Under the pieces are notes generated by a model. The model was not told the DNA's origin and did not search any database. It saw only the letters and a list, made by a program, of their open reading frames with translations. The position numbers were made by a program, and so were the translations under genes. 64,000 nucleotides of DNA from Sistotremastrum niveocremeum HHB9708. Lineage: Eukaryota; Basidiomycota; Agaricomycetes; Sistotremastrales; Sistotremastraceae. The stretch spans positions 377,871-441,870 of the forward strand of contig KV419419.1 in assembly GCA_001630475.1 (NCBI GenBank), given 5' to 3'. This document shows, in pieces, positions 1-15,838 of this stretch (its first letter is position 1; each line of letters starts with the position of its first letter).

Positions 1-362
1 AGGCCTAAATGCGGAGGTATCGGAGACTCATCCGGCTGACCGAGTTCGCCGAGCCGTCCGGATCCAGCGCCGCGACCTTGGCCGCGACAACAACTTGAAC
101 AAAGTCTGCAACAGAGGCGAGAACAAGGTCGACAATAAACTCCAACAATTGCCTGAGGCTCAAACTTTGTTATAAAGGCTGAACGAGAAGAAGAGAAATG
201 CAAGCCATACCTACTGTACCAGGCTACCACATCCCGTCACCCACTAGTGAGTCTGGCAGACTCACCCCAAGACAGAACTCACAAGGTTAGCCCACTGGCA
301 ATTGCGGTGCCCGCGGACACCAACTGACTACAAGTCAAACCAGATATTCATAGAGGGGATCG
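1..362. other. Left-edge stretch without a recognised gene
   Basis: I see no convincing coding exon here. The stretch is of mixed composition, and the last part is probably the promoter and 5' leader of the F-box gene that starts at 363. A gene ending beyond the left edge cannot be excluded. Confidence 0.4.
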
Positions 363-1750
363 ATGCCTTCTCATTTGTCGCGGTTTTGGAAGAAGTTGAA
401 GAAGGTATGTCAGTAGCTTTCGGGCTGTATATCCTCACTTCTCAGGTTCTTATTTGCATTCCAGAAAATTACCCGTCCAGGACAATCTCGGATACCTGTA
501 GAGGCCTCATTCGAGGCCCCAGATGCCACTCAAATCGAGGCCGCCCTCGCGAGAGCTTCTATTGAACGTAATAGTACGATCTGGACTCTTGACAACCCAA
601 GCGAAAATTGGACTCCAATCCAATCTGATGAACATCAAGTTGAATTTGCACGCAGATTTCTTGGAACTGGTCCACTCGACAATGCACTTGCTGCGACAAC
701 CAATCTTAATTGTCGACTTCCTTTCGAAATCCTCTCTAAAATATTCGAACCCGCGGCACGAGCTCACACCGATCTACCAGCCGCGGTCGTCTTCCTCGGC
801 AATTATTGGAGGCGCGTGGCTTTGAGGCACAAGCCATTATGGTCTTATCTTTGGTTGGATTATCGCTCTCCGAAGGCAAAATATCTTCTGTGGAAAGAGC
901 GACTGGGCGACATCAATATGCCATTCAGCATTACCATTGTCGCCCTCGCCCGAGGGCAAATGCTTACAGAAGATTGAAGGTATATAGCAAGGAAGCTCAG
1001 TTCTCCGGACCGACCTTTTTCAATCAGGTCATTCCATCTCGACGAGGAGACTTTCGATTGGTGTAGGCTCAAACTGAAGCTCAGGACTTTCGAAGAAATC
1101 AGCCGTGAATAAATGGCCACGAGATCGCTTGCCTCTTCCACACTATCGGTTCAGGGTTACCTTACTGGACTCAATCTATCCATGCAGAAGCTACGCCCAA
1201 GCGCACAATATCTCTCAGCAATGTCGGCATAGGCTTTCGGGACCTGGATTTAAGTCAGCTCACCACTATTGAGTTTTTCGATACCGAACGAAGTACCTTT
1301 CCAGACCGGGAATACTTCACGTCCGCTCTCAAGACTATGCCACTCCTCGAAACGCTTGTCATAGATCTGACCGGGGATCACTTCATATTTTACTCTTATG
1401 AAAAATGTGATATAGTCCTGCTGACTCGTCTTCGGCATTTACAAACGACTGGAGCGTGGCGACCACTTGATTTTCTCAAGAGGCTGAGGCTTCCTAGTCT
1501 TGAGTCCTTTTTTACCGACTCCTCACCTGTGCCGACGTTGAAAGCCCTATCACCTAGTGCACCGCCACTACGTAGGGTCTGCTTAATATCATATGAAAAT
1601 CCGGAGGAGCTACTCGAACAGCTGGCCCTATACCCTTCTCTCACTTCCATCTATCTTTTTCTGTCAATGTATCGCAGAAGCTCTTCCCTCGAGGTGGCTT
1701 TTGCGACCCGACGAGCCGCTGACCTTGAGTTCCTCGATCCGCTCGACTAA
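363..1750 (+). pseudogene. F-box/LRR protein gene with one in-frame stop
   Basis: Exons 363-404, 465-1104 and 1155-1750 join in frame to encode about 425 residues. The N-terminus reads MPSHLSRFWKKLKK. An F-box-like stretch follows (CRLPFEILSKIFE, then WRRVALRHKPLWSYLWL), then leucine-rich repeats ending at 1750. The order matches the two F-box genes at 29.9-33.5 kb, including the RSFHLDEETFDW block (GSFHFDGDAE in the paralog). A single TGA at 975-977 lies in this frame, with homologous sequence continuing on both sides (MLTED stop RYIARKL). No canonical intron removes it. F-box proteins normally recruit substrates to SCF ubiquitin ligases. This copy is either a recent pseudogene, a read-through case or a sequencing error. 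Confidence 0.65.
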
Positions 1751-2018
1751 GACAAGGAGTGCAGATGTTAGATGTACGCGCGACACAGCGTCTTGTGTCG
1801 GCGTTAGACCAGAACATCGCGATGGTCCTTGCATCCGCCGCCGGAAATCTAGTAAAATCGGGAAGATCAGCAAGGGATCGCATGCCAAACGACACACAAC
1901 GCACCTTCAGGACGATGGACAGTGGGTGTACACAGGAACCAGTCGCCTTACTCGCCATCACGTACCTTCGAGACATCGGTGGCCCGACTCCGCCCCCCGC
2001 TCATCAAACTGAAGGACC
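1751..2018. other. Intergenic stretch downstream of the F-box gene
   Basis: Open frames exist on both strands but none resembles a protein I recognise. It ends at the start of dispersed repeat A. Confidence 0.4.
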
Positions 2019-2152
2019 CAGCCCGACCACAACAGTAACCGTGTTGCCGCTTTGTACGGTGTTGACAGCAGCCGAGAACGTGGAGGGAGCGGCAAAACAA
2101 GAAGTCAATCCTGAGTATCGACCGTAGTGATAGAACGGGGAAAAGAATAGAG
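2019..2152 (-). repeat. Dispersed repeat A, copy 1
   Basis: This about 135-bp stretch is related to 19532-19672 (same orientation) and to 50207-50358 (opposite orientation). On its sense strand the shared landmarks are TTCCCCGTTC near one end and GGTTACTGTTGTGG near the other. The reading frame across it is not the same in all copies, so a coding function is doubtful. It could be a short non-autonomous element or a conserved leader. Confidence 0.55.
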
Positions 2153-2239
2153 AAAGAGAGTTCAGGAGGTGTGCGTTTATTAGCTGGACCGTCGTCGGAG
2201 ACTGATTCGTGCTTTGAATTCGATTTCACGGAGGATATA

Positions 2240-2590
2240 CAGGTCGCATACTAGCAGGATTTCCCTCTTGGTTTGCTCTTGATTTCAAAGCATGAGAATG
2301 CGCATTCGGGAATTCTCGATAACAGGATATAGCAACTTGAAAGAGGTCTGGGTCGGATGCCGGATGTGGTGCCGGAATAGCAACAAAGCTCGGCATTGGA
2401 GTCTGAGCACTGAGTCACCAGTGAGTCACCGTAGCGAGAGCCACATCCGGTTCCGACACTTGCTTCCGCTCACCAGCTCCCGCGCCGATATCCTCTTGTG
2501 ATGCTGTCTCATCCTTTGACTGTCCACGAGATGTCTGAGAGCTCTGGAATAGAACATTTTAGGAGTAAACTGCGCCCCCAAAGTCCCTAA
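2240..2590 (+). repeat. Dispersed repeat B, copy 1
   Basis: This stretch of about 320-350 bp aligns along its length with 49845-50165 in the same orientation. Landmarks are GGAGTCTGAGCACTGAGTCAC, CACATCCGGT, GCTTCCGCTC and CCTTTGACT. Inside it CCGGATGTGG and CCACATCCGG are inverted, so the transcript could fold. No coding frame is shared. The class is unknown; a SINE-like or other non-autonomous element is possible. Confidence 0.55.
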
Positions 2591-2790
2591 TATCGTTTAT
2601 GTCAACTTTTGACTTGGACGGCAATTATGCTATCAGCATCTTCCTCCACGCCTCCAATGCAGTCGAGCGCCAGAACACATGTGTAGTAGGTTCATGTGGG
2701 AGAGCGAAATCTCTACAAGATAGAAACAGATACATGTACAATACACAGAGCCAAGCAATGCAAACCAGTCTATACTGAGCTTCCAATATA

Positions 2791-6754
<3,964 letters not shown>

Positions 6755-7301
6755 GGCGAGGAGATAAATGGACCAGCCTAGGAAGATGTTTGTCGTTGTT
6801 TGGTCCGTGTTCGGCCTTAGGCCTTAGCGCTTAGCTCCCGTGCCGTTCGGCACAGGCTCGAAGATGACTCCTGCGCTCAGAACTCAGAAATATTTGTAGA
6901 TGATATATTTCAACGATGAAGGGCATCCGATTATTGATTGTGCGTCATGCCATGTCGTCCTATCACTCAAGATACATGCTTTGATTGATCGTTCGTGCCC
7001 TATATTCCTAGAAAAAGTAGCGTTGCAGAAGTCCTTCGATCTTTTTTTGTAAAATCCCTGATTCTGCAGCAACCACGAGATCTGAGCTTGAGGATCACCG
7101 TAGGGTAAGTGCTTGATGGTGCAGAACTAATGCCGGGGTTCCGTAGTTAAGATCGATTCCGGATAAAACGCAATCGTGTATTTATCTAGCATCAACGCGC
7201 AGGTCTAAAAGCGATAGCAAAACAGGGCAACAAAACATCTGGATGGAATAAAAATCAGTCGTAGACATAGTGGCGAGTGCATTCTGACACTCACCTAACA
7301 T
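6755..7301. other. Intergenic region between PRP22 and guanylate kinase
   Basis: The right-hand neighbour ends at 7302, so this region holds the PRP22 promoter next to 6755 and the 3' region of the kinase. I see no coding exon or repeat. Confidence 0.5.
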
Positions 7302-8098
7302 CTATGAGTCTAATTCAGGCATAAGATCGCCTTCAGTGGTCTCGCCAAGCGCGATCTTTTTAAACAATCCATAAGCGCGCTCAACATCATCGTTGACAAC
7401 AACCAGATCGATGACTCCGGGTTCTCTTGCATACTGCAGCTCCGTTACGGATGCTTTGAGGCGCGTTTCTATAGAGTCTTCTGTTTCGGTTCCTCGCCCA
7501 AGCAGTCGTTGACGAAGCGCCGCCACAGACGGAGGTGAGATGAAAATATAAGTTGGATTTAAATCCGTCTTTTTGATGTTTCGAACGCCCTAAATCAAAG
7601 TAGAATGAATCGATGAACGCGCGTGACACCGGAGGGGTAGGCGTACCTGAGAATCAATGTCGAGAATGCACCGACGTCCAGTGTCCGCGACGTGACGAAC
7701 AGCCTGGAATGTGGTACCGTAGAGATTTTTAGAGAACTCGGCGTGCTCGATGAAAGCTCCTTCAGCAACCAAGCTCAAGAATTTCTCGCGTGTAACGAAA
7801 TGGTAAGCTTTTCCATCTTCCTCCCCGGCGCGTGGTGAGCGCGTCGTATCTGATTACGAGTACGTGGATCAGATCATTGTCACATAGGACGACTGATAAG
7901 ATCGGACTGAGATCTCACGAGAAACGCTGAATCCAAATTTATCTGGAAATTCGGCTAACAATTTTCCAACTAGGGTTGATTTTCCTTTGACGGCAAGTGA
8001 GCTGGCCTTCTTTGTTCACTTGTAGAAACGAAACAAATACCTGATCCACTGGGGCCGAACAGGACGAGAGGACGCAGAAACTCGGTCACCGGAGACAT
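7302..8098 (-). CDS. GUK1: Guanylate kinase
   Basis: Exons 8098-8041, 7984-7919, 7849-7647 and 7589-7302 encode 204 residues, the usual size. The P-loop GPSGSGKST is at residues 15-23 and is split by the first intron. Next come the GMP-binding segment [19 protein letters not shown], the block [15 protein letters not shown], the lid region [16 protein letters not shown], and a C-terminal region ending in PELDS. The enzyme phosphorylates GMP to GDP with ATP in the cytosol and is essential for GTP supply. The start at 8098 gives the normal family N-terminus; the frame is open further upstream, but that extension does not look like part of the enzyme. Confidence 0.95.
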
Positions 8099-8265
8099 TT
8101 CGAAGCAGTGAAAGCGTCGACCAGTGACTTGGCTTTGGAGCGGAGTCGAAACACGAAACTTGCACGAAACTATTCTAGGAAAGTAAGAGTGTCTCATAAA
8201 TGCTACAACGATACATGAATTGGTAGAACTAGGATGGATACACAGCAATAGAGCGACAGCAATGC

Positions 8266-9173
8266 TTAGACACGGAACCGTAAATAGGCCATAAGAAGAG
8301 CAGAACAACCGGTCACTGTTAATGCCGATGAGACGATGTGTTCAGTATATGGCCGCATGGACTCACCGAAACCAACGATATACTGCAGCGTAGTGGCCTA
8401 CGAACGCGAGAGGGTAAGTAGGAGCTCATCGAAGGATAACAAAATTGCATACTTTGGAAGACTGCATATTAGCTCTAAGATTTGCTATTTCATTCTCTAT
8501 TCGAGTATCTACTTCCTTGATCTTGAGCTCTTGGCCGCTCGATTCTTCGCGTAATCGACCTGCAGAACAATAATGGTTAAATGGGTTAACGTGTTCCTAA
8601 CCTGAGAGACATACCTTTCTCCAGATTGAGGTCCAATCGTACACCAGCCTGTGTCCGGGTGATCTCCTCTCGCAGTCGCTGTTTGAGTTTCTCGATGTCA
8701 GTGACCAGTCTATCATTCTCTGCTTTCATCTGCGCCAGATCATTCTTCTCCATCAGTTGCAGTTCGGACTTGAGCTGCGCAAAGTCGACGTTCTGAGTGT
8801 AATGGTGCTGTGCAGAAGTGAGGTTCAATATACAGGACAAATGTCAAGTTGGACACACCTTCTCTTGATCGGCTTTAGTAACCATATTAGCCGCCATATT
8901 CTTTATACTCTCGTCTATCACTTCGGCCATTGCATTCATTATCCCTTCCGCTTGCGCGCGTGTAAGTCCCTCTCTTTCCAAACGCTCGACAAAGTGGTGG
9001 CTGTCGAAGTGGAATTCATGGCGTGGCAGGGTTAAGTGAAAATTTCTCGAAAACGTCAGTCGAGGTATTGGTGAGGCTACGTAAGTCGGGTGAGCATCAT
9101 TCCAGTGCATCAGATGAATGAAATGCTAACAACGAGCACCGAGAATTGCTCGTGATACAGATCCGCGGAGCAT
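8266..9173 (-). CDS. Mitochondrial DUF1640 coiled-coil protein (CCDC90/MCUR1-like)
   Basis: Six exons (9173-9140, 9076-8859, 8807-8615, 8559-8453, 8397-8367, 8315-8266) join exactly in frame to give 210 residues. The first exon (MLRGSVSRAIL) plus the following Arg-rich segment looks like a mitochondrial presequence. Family hallmarks are FDSHHFVERLEREGLT (N-terminal helical part), the coiled coil with DFAQLKSELQ and RLREEITRTQAGVRLDLNLEKGR, and a final membrane segment (QYIVGFVTGCSALLMAYLRF). In animals this family includes MCUR1 and CCDC90B; in fungi, Fmp32-like inner-membrane proteins whose exact role is uncertain. It lies 167 bp upstream of the guanylate kinase gene on the same strand; no functional link is implied. 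Confidence 0.9.
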
Positions 9174-10309
9174 TCCAGCCCAGGTGCGTTGCAGCCCCTT
9201 GGGCTATGAGTTGAAATGAAAGAAAACGATGGTAGAATGTTACGACGTCAGTGTCGCGGACTACTACGACCAAGAAACGTGAATGAGCGAGAACTGAAAG
9301 TACTGAAATGGGCCAATCGGGATCCGCCGAACAAGGCATTCCCGGCCACTTCGACTCGTTTGGCCCAGTTCGGCCAACCATCCGCTGGTCTTTCGTACAC
9401 ACTTGCAGTCTCAGGAAGAACTCGAAGGCCCGAGTGCGGATCATTAGCTCGGCCTGAACTAACCTAATGGCCTACCCTGGAATTTCGAGTCAAAATTTCC
9501 AGGGGCTTCGTTCTGTCAATCCCAGTGCAGCGTGTTTATCTTGTTTTAGTATATACTGGCTGCCCTGCTGTTGAATCTGTTGATAGCCTTTTCTCCCTTG
9601 ACCATATGCTCTGCGCATCAATCAGGTCGATCCGGCTCGCTTGCATCTTCTCAGGCTCAGGGCTCCACTAATGCCATCAAGGCCTTGAAATAGCGACCGA
9701 TATCAAAACACTTCACCACCAGTTGAACCAGCCCGTTCTCCACTTTCAGGAGTGTATGGTGGAACTTGTCTCTCGCCTCGGTGGCTTTGGTGTGTTTCAA
9801 CTTAACCCCTCGAGACGCGTTCCGATCTCATCACTGACGGCAAGACCTCGCAGGCTGATGGACCCATATCCCGCCTTGCCGCGCTGCCCGATCAACACCC
9901 TTCCCCATTATTCCAATTTACTTCCGTCCTAAAAATCCACTTCGATCAAAGGGGAGGACCAACATAACCTGTGCAATCGTGGTTCCCGACCGCGCACGAC
10001 TGCGTCACTCCCCACCATCTCATCATACCGCCTAGAAAAATCCACCATTTCTGCGCCATCATTACTGACTCGCCGGTGCCCCACCATCTCTGTGGCTCGG
10101 TGTACCTGACGTGTAGAAGTCAGAAGTGCGGTGTGCCTTCGCTTAGACAAATAGCATAACTGCCAAGTGTTAAATTGGTCTTCTTTACCCCTTCCTCGTG
10201 TTGGCGCCGCAGCGTTCGGACCAGGGACCCTTCCGGCTGATATAAAGCCTTCATTTAGATCTGATCGACGCGCTTCCCCCGACTTTCTCTCTCTTGCCTC
10301 GCTAGTTGC
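9174..10309. other. Intergenic region with divergent promoters
   Basis: This region separates the divergent DUF1640 and DUF6534 genes. Several short frames occur but none looks coding. The right end carries the probable promoter of the DUF6534 gene. Confidence 0.4.
10238..10247 (+). promoter_or_regulatory. Probable TATA box of the DUF6534 gene
   Basis: GATATAAAGC lies about 70 bp upstream of the ATG at 10310. A pyrimidine-rich leader (CTTTCTCTCTCTTGCC) follows, a usual arrangement for a fungal core promoter. Confidence 0.45.
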
Positions 10310-12125
10310 ATGACATCGGTCGACTTAAGTAATAGTGTGGGACCAATATTCTGGGGTGAGTATCTATCCATTGAATCAATTCCTGAAAGCGATGGTTCTT
10401 ACTTTTTTGCCTTTCGCGTCCCTAGGCTTTGTTGTAACTACATTGTACGCGTTCTCATTCCATGAATTGGCAGCAGGCCGTTTGACGCTGCCTCTGTTTC
10501 TGACAGCCTTACTGGGGTTGCGATCTCCCAAGGCTTTTATTATTTTCGCAAGTTCGGAGATGACACAATCGGGATTAAATTAATGGTAAGATCAAGAATT
10601 ATTGATCGTCTTCAGTGAACTGACCCCGATCAGGTCGCTTCTCTTGTGTGAGTCTACGTCACCTATTACCGCTGAAACCTTTTCCGAATCATGCTCCAGG
10701 GCCTTTACCTTAGCCGAGACCGCACTCAGTTCTCAACTGCTTAATTATTTCTTGGTAGGGTCGTCTCTCCAATGTTAAAGAAACACTAAAGATAGAGACA
10801 TCCTCCAGATCATTCATTTTGGAAACATTGACACGCTGCACGAGTTCACTCCGTGAGTTCAATGAAACAACCTCCTCGCTCGCTATCGACATTCCACCAT
10901 CAGCTCGTTTTGCGCAGAAATGATCTGCACAATGTTAAGCTGTCTCATGTATGTCTACGCAGTGGCTCTACTCGCAGAATGTTGATGTAGGGTCAAGAGG
11001 GCAGATCTTCTTCGCAGATCAGATTCGCCTATGTAAGCTATCCTCTATCTCATTTCCCAACAACTCAAAACCGACACCTCTCAAGTCAATTGGCGGGCAT
11101 GGCCTCTTTCTGCGATGATCGTAAGCCGCGCCCCTCCCCGGCTCTTTCTCATTCGTTCATATATTCATCATAGAGTCTGTCCGCTTTGGCCGGGTTTGGT
11201 GAGTCGCTCGGCTAATTCTCATAAGTATCTTGAATTCACACGACCTAGGATTCGGCGTTGGTACGATATTGGCTATATAGGCTATACGGCCCGCTCATTT
11301 TTTATATTTTTAGCTGGCGTTTGGCTTCAATTTTCGACTCACCTTGGACTGTACGGGACAACTCCCAAGATCGAGGTTCGTCTGCATATCCTCTGATTCG
11401 TCGCATTTTGTGAACCCTATAGCAGTGGACGATTGGCACAAGCTTAGGTTCCAGCCTCCTGTCCACCTTATTAGCGTGCCTGTCCTTGTTCCGTCTATTG
11501 GCTACCTCGAGAATAGCCGAAGACTATGAGGGGTAAGTGTAGGCATAGTAAACGCGCGATCAAATATTGACGACTCTACAGTCAGGTACGAATGAACTCC
11601 GTCGTCGATGTCCTTGTGAAATATACTGTGCATCGTGGTGTACTCGTTTCCTTGGTTCAATCGGCATACCTCGCGACATACCTCGTGGCGCCTGCGAAGC
11701 CATATTGGTGAGTCCTCATCGCCCATCATTTTCCGCGGCGGCAGGGTTTTAACCTCATTCATCTAGGGTGCCTATCCATCTAGTCCTCGGGAAAGGTATG
11801 CAATTTTCTACGTAATTCGTTTTGCTTCGGCTGACGCCTCGTCTTGAGTCTACATCAATACTTTATGTTTGTGATAATCTATGTCTATATTGGTTAATTC
11901 ACTGACCCTCTATGCCGTTCTCTTCATAGTAGCATGGTGAGTATATGCACCCCTTATCGTCGGTCAGAATCTCATGGCATACGGTACAGCCTAAATACTC
12001 GGAAAGATTTACGATCACACATGTTGTCCCAGACAACCAGCAATACGCTGACAGATATGACGTTTCGCGTCCCTCAAGCAAATTCACACGAAGGAGACCG
12101 TAACACTGTCCTCGAAGGTTCCTGA
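10310..12125 (+). CDS. DUF6534 multi-pass membrane protein (18 exons)
   Basis: Eighteen exons join in frame to 298 residues: 10310-10355, 10426-10444, 10507-10585, 10634-10647, 10700-10754, 10809-10852, 10904-10948, 10998-11032, 11086-11120, 11174-11198, 11249-11260, 11314-11375, 11423-11532, 11582-11707, 11767-11795, 11849-11866, 11930-11936, 11990-12125. The product has the family layout: a short N-terminus (MTSVDLSNSVGPIFWG), a first helix ending in YYFRKFGDDT, several more hydrophobic helices, and the signature GKVYINTLLACLNTRKDLR before a polar tail. DUF6534 proteins are seven-helix-like membrane proteins common in Agaricomycetes and of unknown function; they loosely resemble receptors. 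Three exons are only 7, 12 and 14 nt. Join positions are inferred but each keeps frame and homology. Confidence 0.85.
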
Positions 12126-13439
12126 ACTACTCCGGTCTCTCGACGGAAGTACGGTTTTACGATTCCGCCCGTGCATGGGCTCGACTGTCCGGGTTATATT
12201 CGTGGCACTGCATCCGGCGTCAAGCGGGCGTAACTAAAATATCGCCGCTTACTTTGGTCGAGTGAGTCTACTCGTGACGCCTTGGCATACGAATTCTACG
12301 GGGACCGCAGGATGAGGGCTGTGCGGGGCGAGAGAGATGTTACACGCATTCGTTTTTTTATTGATTATTTATTGGACTTCTTTCTTGGTTTTGTAGAGGT
12401 GTGTTGATATTTACGTAGACCTGCGACTCCTTTTCTTGACCATCAAGGCAGAGTACGAACATATTACATGCTTCGGAGGGTAGGCATTGGTCCGCAAACG
12501 TTGATGTCACCACGCGCACGCTTGATTTCGTACTACCGCCTGTCATTTCTTCCACTAATGGGCCGACTTCATTGTTACCCAACTGAGCCTCGTGGATGAT
12601 GATTCGACACCTCCATGTACTGCTGTTTACTGCATTGCCTCGCTCCTGAGAATCCGGCGACTATGGTGGGGCAGCGGCCTGCGAGTGGAGGCACTTGTAA
12701 TTGAGGCCTCGAGTCTCTATGACACATGTACAGACGGCGTTTCAGCACAGGCCCTTGCGCCATATGATTGAATCTGTAACATAAAGAGTCTGACCCCGCC
12801 CTTTGCTGCTCTTTTCCTCCAACAACCTCTAAAATATGCCAATGAACGAAGAGCATCCTGTATGGAGTACGTCGCTTCGTCGCTTTTATGTCTGACTTTG
12901 ACTAAGGATACCCGTGATACTATTAGCTTCGAAAGCTCGAGGGCACGTATCGCGGCATAGCTGTCCTCATACTGGCGAGCAAGCGATACATCTCCCCAGA
13001 AATATCCCCTTGGTTCTAGGTACGCCGTTTCGAAAAGCCATACACGATGTCGTACCAAATATTTCAATCCCAACAGAAAAGGGCATCGTAGGCCTTGTTG
13101 ATCTGGAGGCGGCCCCCGGGGATCATTGTGGCGGCCTTGTCTACACCCGGTTAGTCGTTTAGTTCCTCGAGAAATCCCGTATTGCTGACCGGATGATATG
13201 GGATAGCCCTTCACGACATATGAAACATGAGCATTCGCATCACCATGCGAGTTGATATCTCATCGGGGTGCCATACAGGCAGTTTCTATTCGGCCAGACC
13301 TATCCATTACTTATATTATACAACCCCGTTGCACGTCGTTGTGAATCTCCCATGCCGTTGAAATAAAAGGCCCTGCAACCTTTCGACGACCTCGTGAAGC
13401 CTCAACGACTCCTCAAAGAAAATTAAGATTAATCCATTC
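12126..13439. other. Gap between convergent DUF6534 and crtYB genes; unresolved frames
   Basis: A minus-strand frame of 165 codons (12717-13214) and shorter minus-strand frames (12575-12856, 12358-12582) occupy part of this gap. None matches a family I recognise, and no intron chain joining them into one sensible product was found. It may hold a lineage-specific or decayed gene. The ends must also contain the 3' regions of both neighbours. Confidence 0.3.
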
Positions 13440-15561
13440 CTATAGGCCGTATAAGATCTTGACTACTGTCCGCATTTTACTCCAACGGCTGGTAACAGTC
13501 CTCGTCCTAACATCTCCACCTCTCCGTTCGATCTCTCTTCCTATATCGAGATAGACTTCGATAGCAATTCTCGACCCATGCCGACACTCTGGCGGCAATT
13601 TATCCAGAGCAGATTGAGAGCTTTCGTAATATCCCCAAGCGAGCTTGACGAATCGCAGCGCCGTTTCTCGCAACTGAGGGAGTAATGAAGTATCTGACGG
13701 ATCCTCCAATAACCGCTGGTGGAAATCAGAAGACTGAAACCATTCCAGTGGAATGTATACGCGTCTGTTCCGTGCGTCCGCGACGATATCCCGGGCGATG
13801 TTAACGAGTTGTAAAGCAACTCCCATATCACTCGCGCGGTCGAGGATCCAGCGCTTTTCTTCCTTGTCCCGGGGGACTTGAGATGGATCGGATGAGATCC
13901 AGGTGCATGCTGCTACCATTTCGCCCACCGAAGAGGCTACCCTTCGACAATAAGTGATCAAATCTGCTTCAGATTTGATGGGGAGGGAGTCGATTAACGA
14001 AGATCGTGAAGAGGAGTCGCGAATGGGGAGGAATTTGAGATCTGATTCATATCCGTCCACAAGGTCATGGAACGATCTCTTTGGTAGATGGAGAGAGAGG
14101 GTCGGAAGGAGCGATAGGGCAGGATGTGCGGTAGCGGGAAAGTTCCCTTTCAGCGACGCGGTGGCTAATGGTTTATTGGGATAATCTGGTGAATATACGT
14201 GATCGATATATTGTCGAAGATTCTTGACATTCGCGATTGCAGTCTCTGCATCAACGGGGTCATCCACCAGGTCATCAGTGACTCGTGCAAATGCGTATCT
14301 AGAAACCAAGTCATGATATGAACATGCACAATCGAGCTCAAAATTACTTACAAAGACAACAACCAGATCCGGCAACTGTCCGGGAAGAACATGCTGGCGA
14401 AATGGAAGCTTTTGCTATGCCTCTGCAGCACGGTGACGGCATCTTTCAGATTGTCTAACTCAGAGATAGGGTATCGAGCCGGGGGTATCAAGAGGGCTTT
14501 CACTAAGGACATAAAAGGAGGGGTCTTGTATGCGCGAACTTCGGGAAACAATTTGGGGAACGCGTCTATGATCGCACAGGCGTGATCACTGGATAAGAAA
14601 AACGGCATCGGTCAATATATGCCGTCTTCAAAAGAGGAGATCGGACTGACACGGCGACCAAACCGTATACGATGAGCATATTGGTGAGCAGGAAGAATGT
14701 CGCTTCTCTTGCGACCTTCGTTAAATAGGAATGGATGCACATGATACAGACTACTCACTCGACGTCGAAATTTCCCCATAGTGAGAAGCCTAATTTGGTT
14801 CCGTCCTCGATCTTCCAAGTGCCGTGGCTCAGGGCCAGACTGTCGACGAGCCACAAATATGCTGTCGGGACCAGCACCGACGTCCACGTAACATACATTG
14901 GCATACTTGAGAAATGAGGATATGACATAAAGCTGTTTGCAATATAAGACCGAGAGAGCTTTTGAGAGAAATCCAGCGACGTACCTCAAAAACGAAAGGA
15001 ACGGAGCTGCCCAGAGCAGGATCAGACCCATGTACGCAGCAGGACCGCCTCTTCTGACTATCATGAACCCAACAATCGCGTTGATGCTCCATATTTGAGC
15101 CGTACTGCCCGTCCACCAGAATTTGCTCTTCTTGACGAGGGTGGCATGGATCACAGGTTTAGAGATTAAGGAGTACCACGTAGCAGTGATATAGGTTTGT
15201 ATGACAAAGAAGAACAGCTCTTCTGCCGGTATAGCAAAGATGGTCGGACCCAAGACTCGGTCAGGTGGATAACTCCAGACCTAGCCAACGCAATATGAGG
15301 CGCGTTAGGAGACACTGTAGGGCATTGCTCGACGTACCTTGGTCCGTATAAGGTATGAATCCCAAGGAATGGTCGAGACAACGGCGATGGCTATGAGAAC
15401 ATTAATTTTGAACGCGTCTCGTTTGGTACGTAAGGGCCAGTGAAGGCAGCCCAGTAGCAGAGCAGCCGGGATGGTCCAACAGACATGTCTGGACAACGCA
15501 TGAAGATGGCCGTTGTTATCAAAAGATAAGATACATACACCAACACGTAGTCCCAACCCAT
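13440..15561 (-). CDS. crtYB: Bifunctional lycopene cyclase/phytoene synthase
   Basis: Seven exons (15561-15539, 15488-15338, 15280-14985, 14932-14759, 14707-14651, 14588-14352, 14298-13440) encode 598 residues. The N-terminal half has the two CrtYc/CrtYd-like membrane repeats, with IPWDSYLIRT, PAEELFFFVIQTY (about 76-88) and EEATFFLLTN (about 215). The C-terminal half is a phytoene synthase with SKSFHFAS, the first Asp-rich motif RVTDDLVDD (about 318-326) and the second, NIARDIVAD (about 480). It condenses two geranylgeranyl diphosphates to phytoene and cyclises lycopene to beta-carotene, in the ER membrane. The same fusion is known from Mucoromycota, Ascomycota and Basidiomycota. All key residues are present, so it looks functional. 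No crtI desaturase lies in the window. Confidence 0.95.
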
Positions 15562-15838
15562 TGGGGTGGGTGGTGAGAGCAATCGACAGGGCGCGAAATC
15601 GAGCGCATCATCGAAGCGTTTCAAGTATTTGGTCGGCTAATTGCGGACATGTGCGCAAAGTCGTCTGCAATAAATTTTTACAAGTGCTCATGCAAAGGAG
15701 TTCCTGAAATAGCGAGATATTCATTACGACAAGAAAGGAGGTGTGGGTGTAGCGTATTATAGACATTATAAAGAGCGAGAAGACCGAACAAAGTAACAAA
15801 GAAACCACCAGGAAAAATGAGAAAAGTCTCTGACCATG

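Noticed and set aside
12717-13214. Minus-strand frame of 165 codons
   Set aside because: No recognisable domain, and it could not be joined to neighbouring frames. Listed only as part of the unresolved gap.
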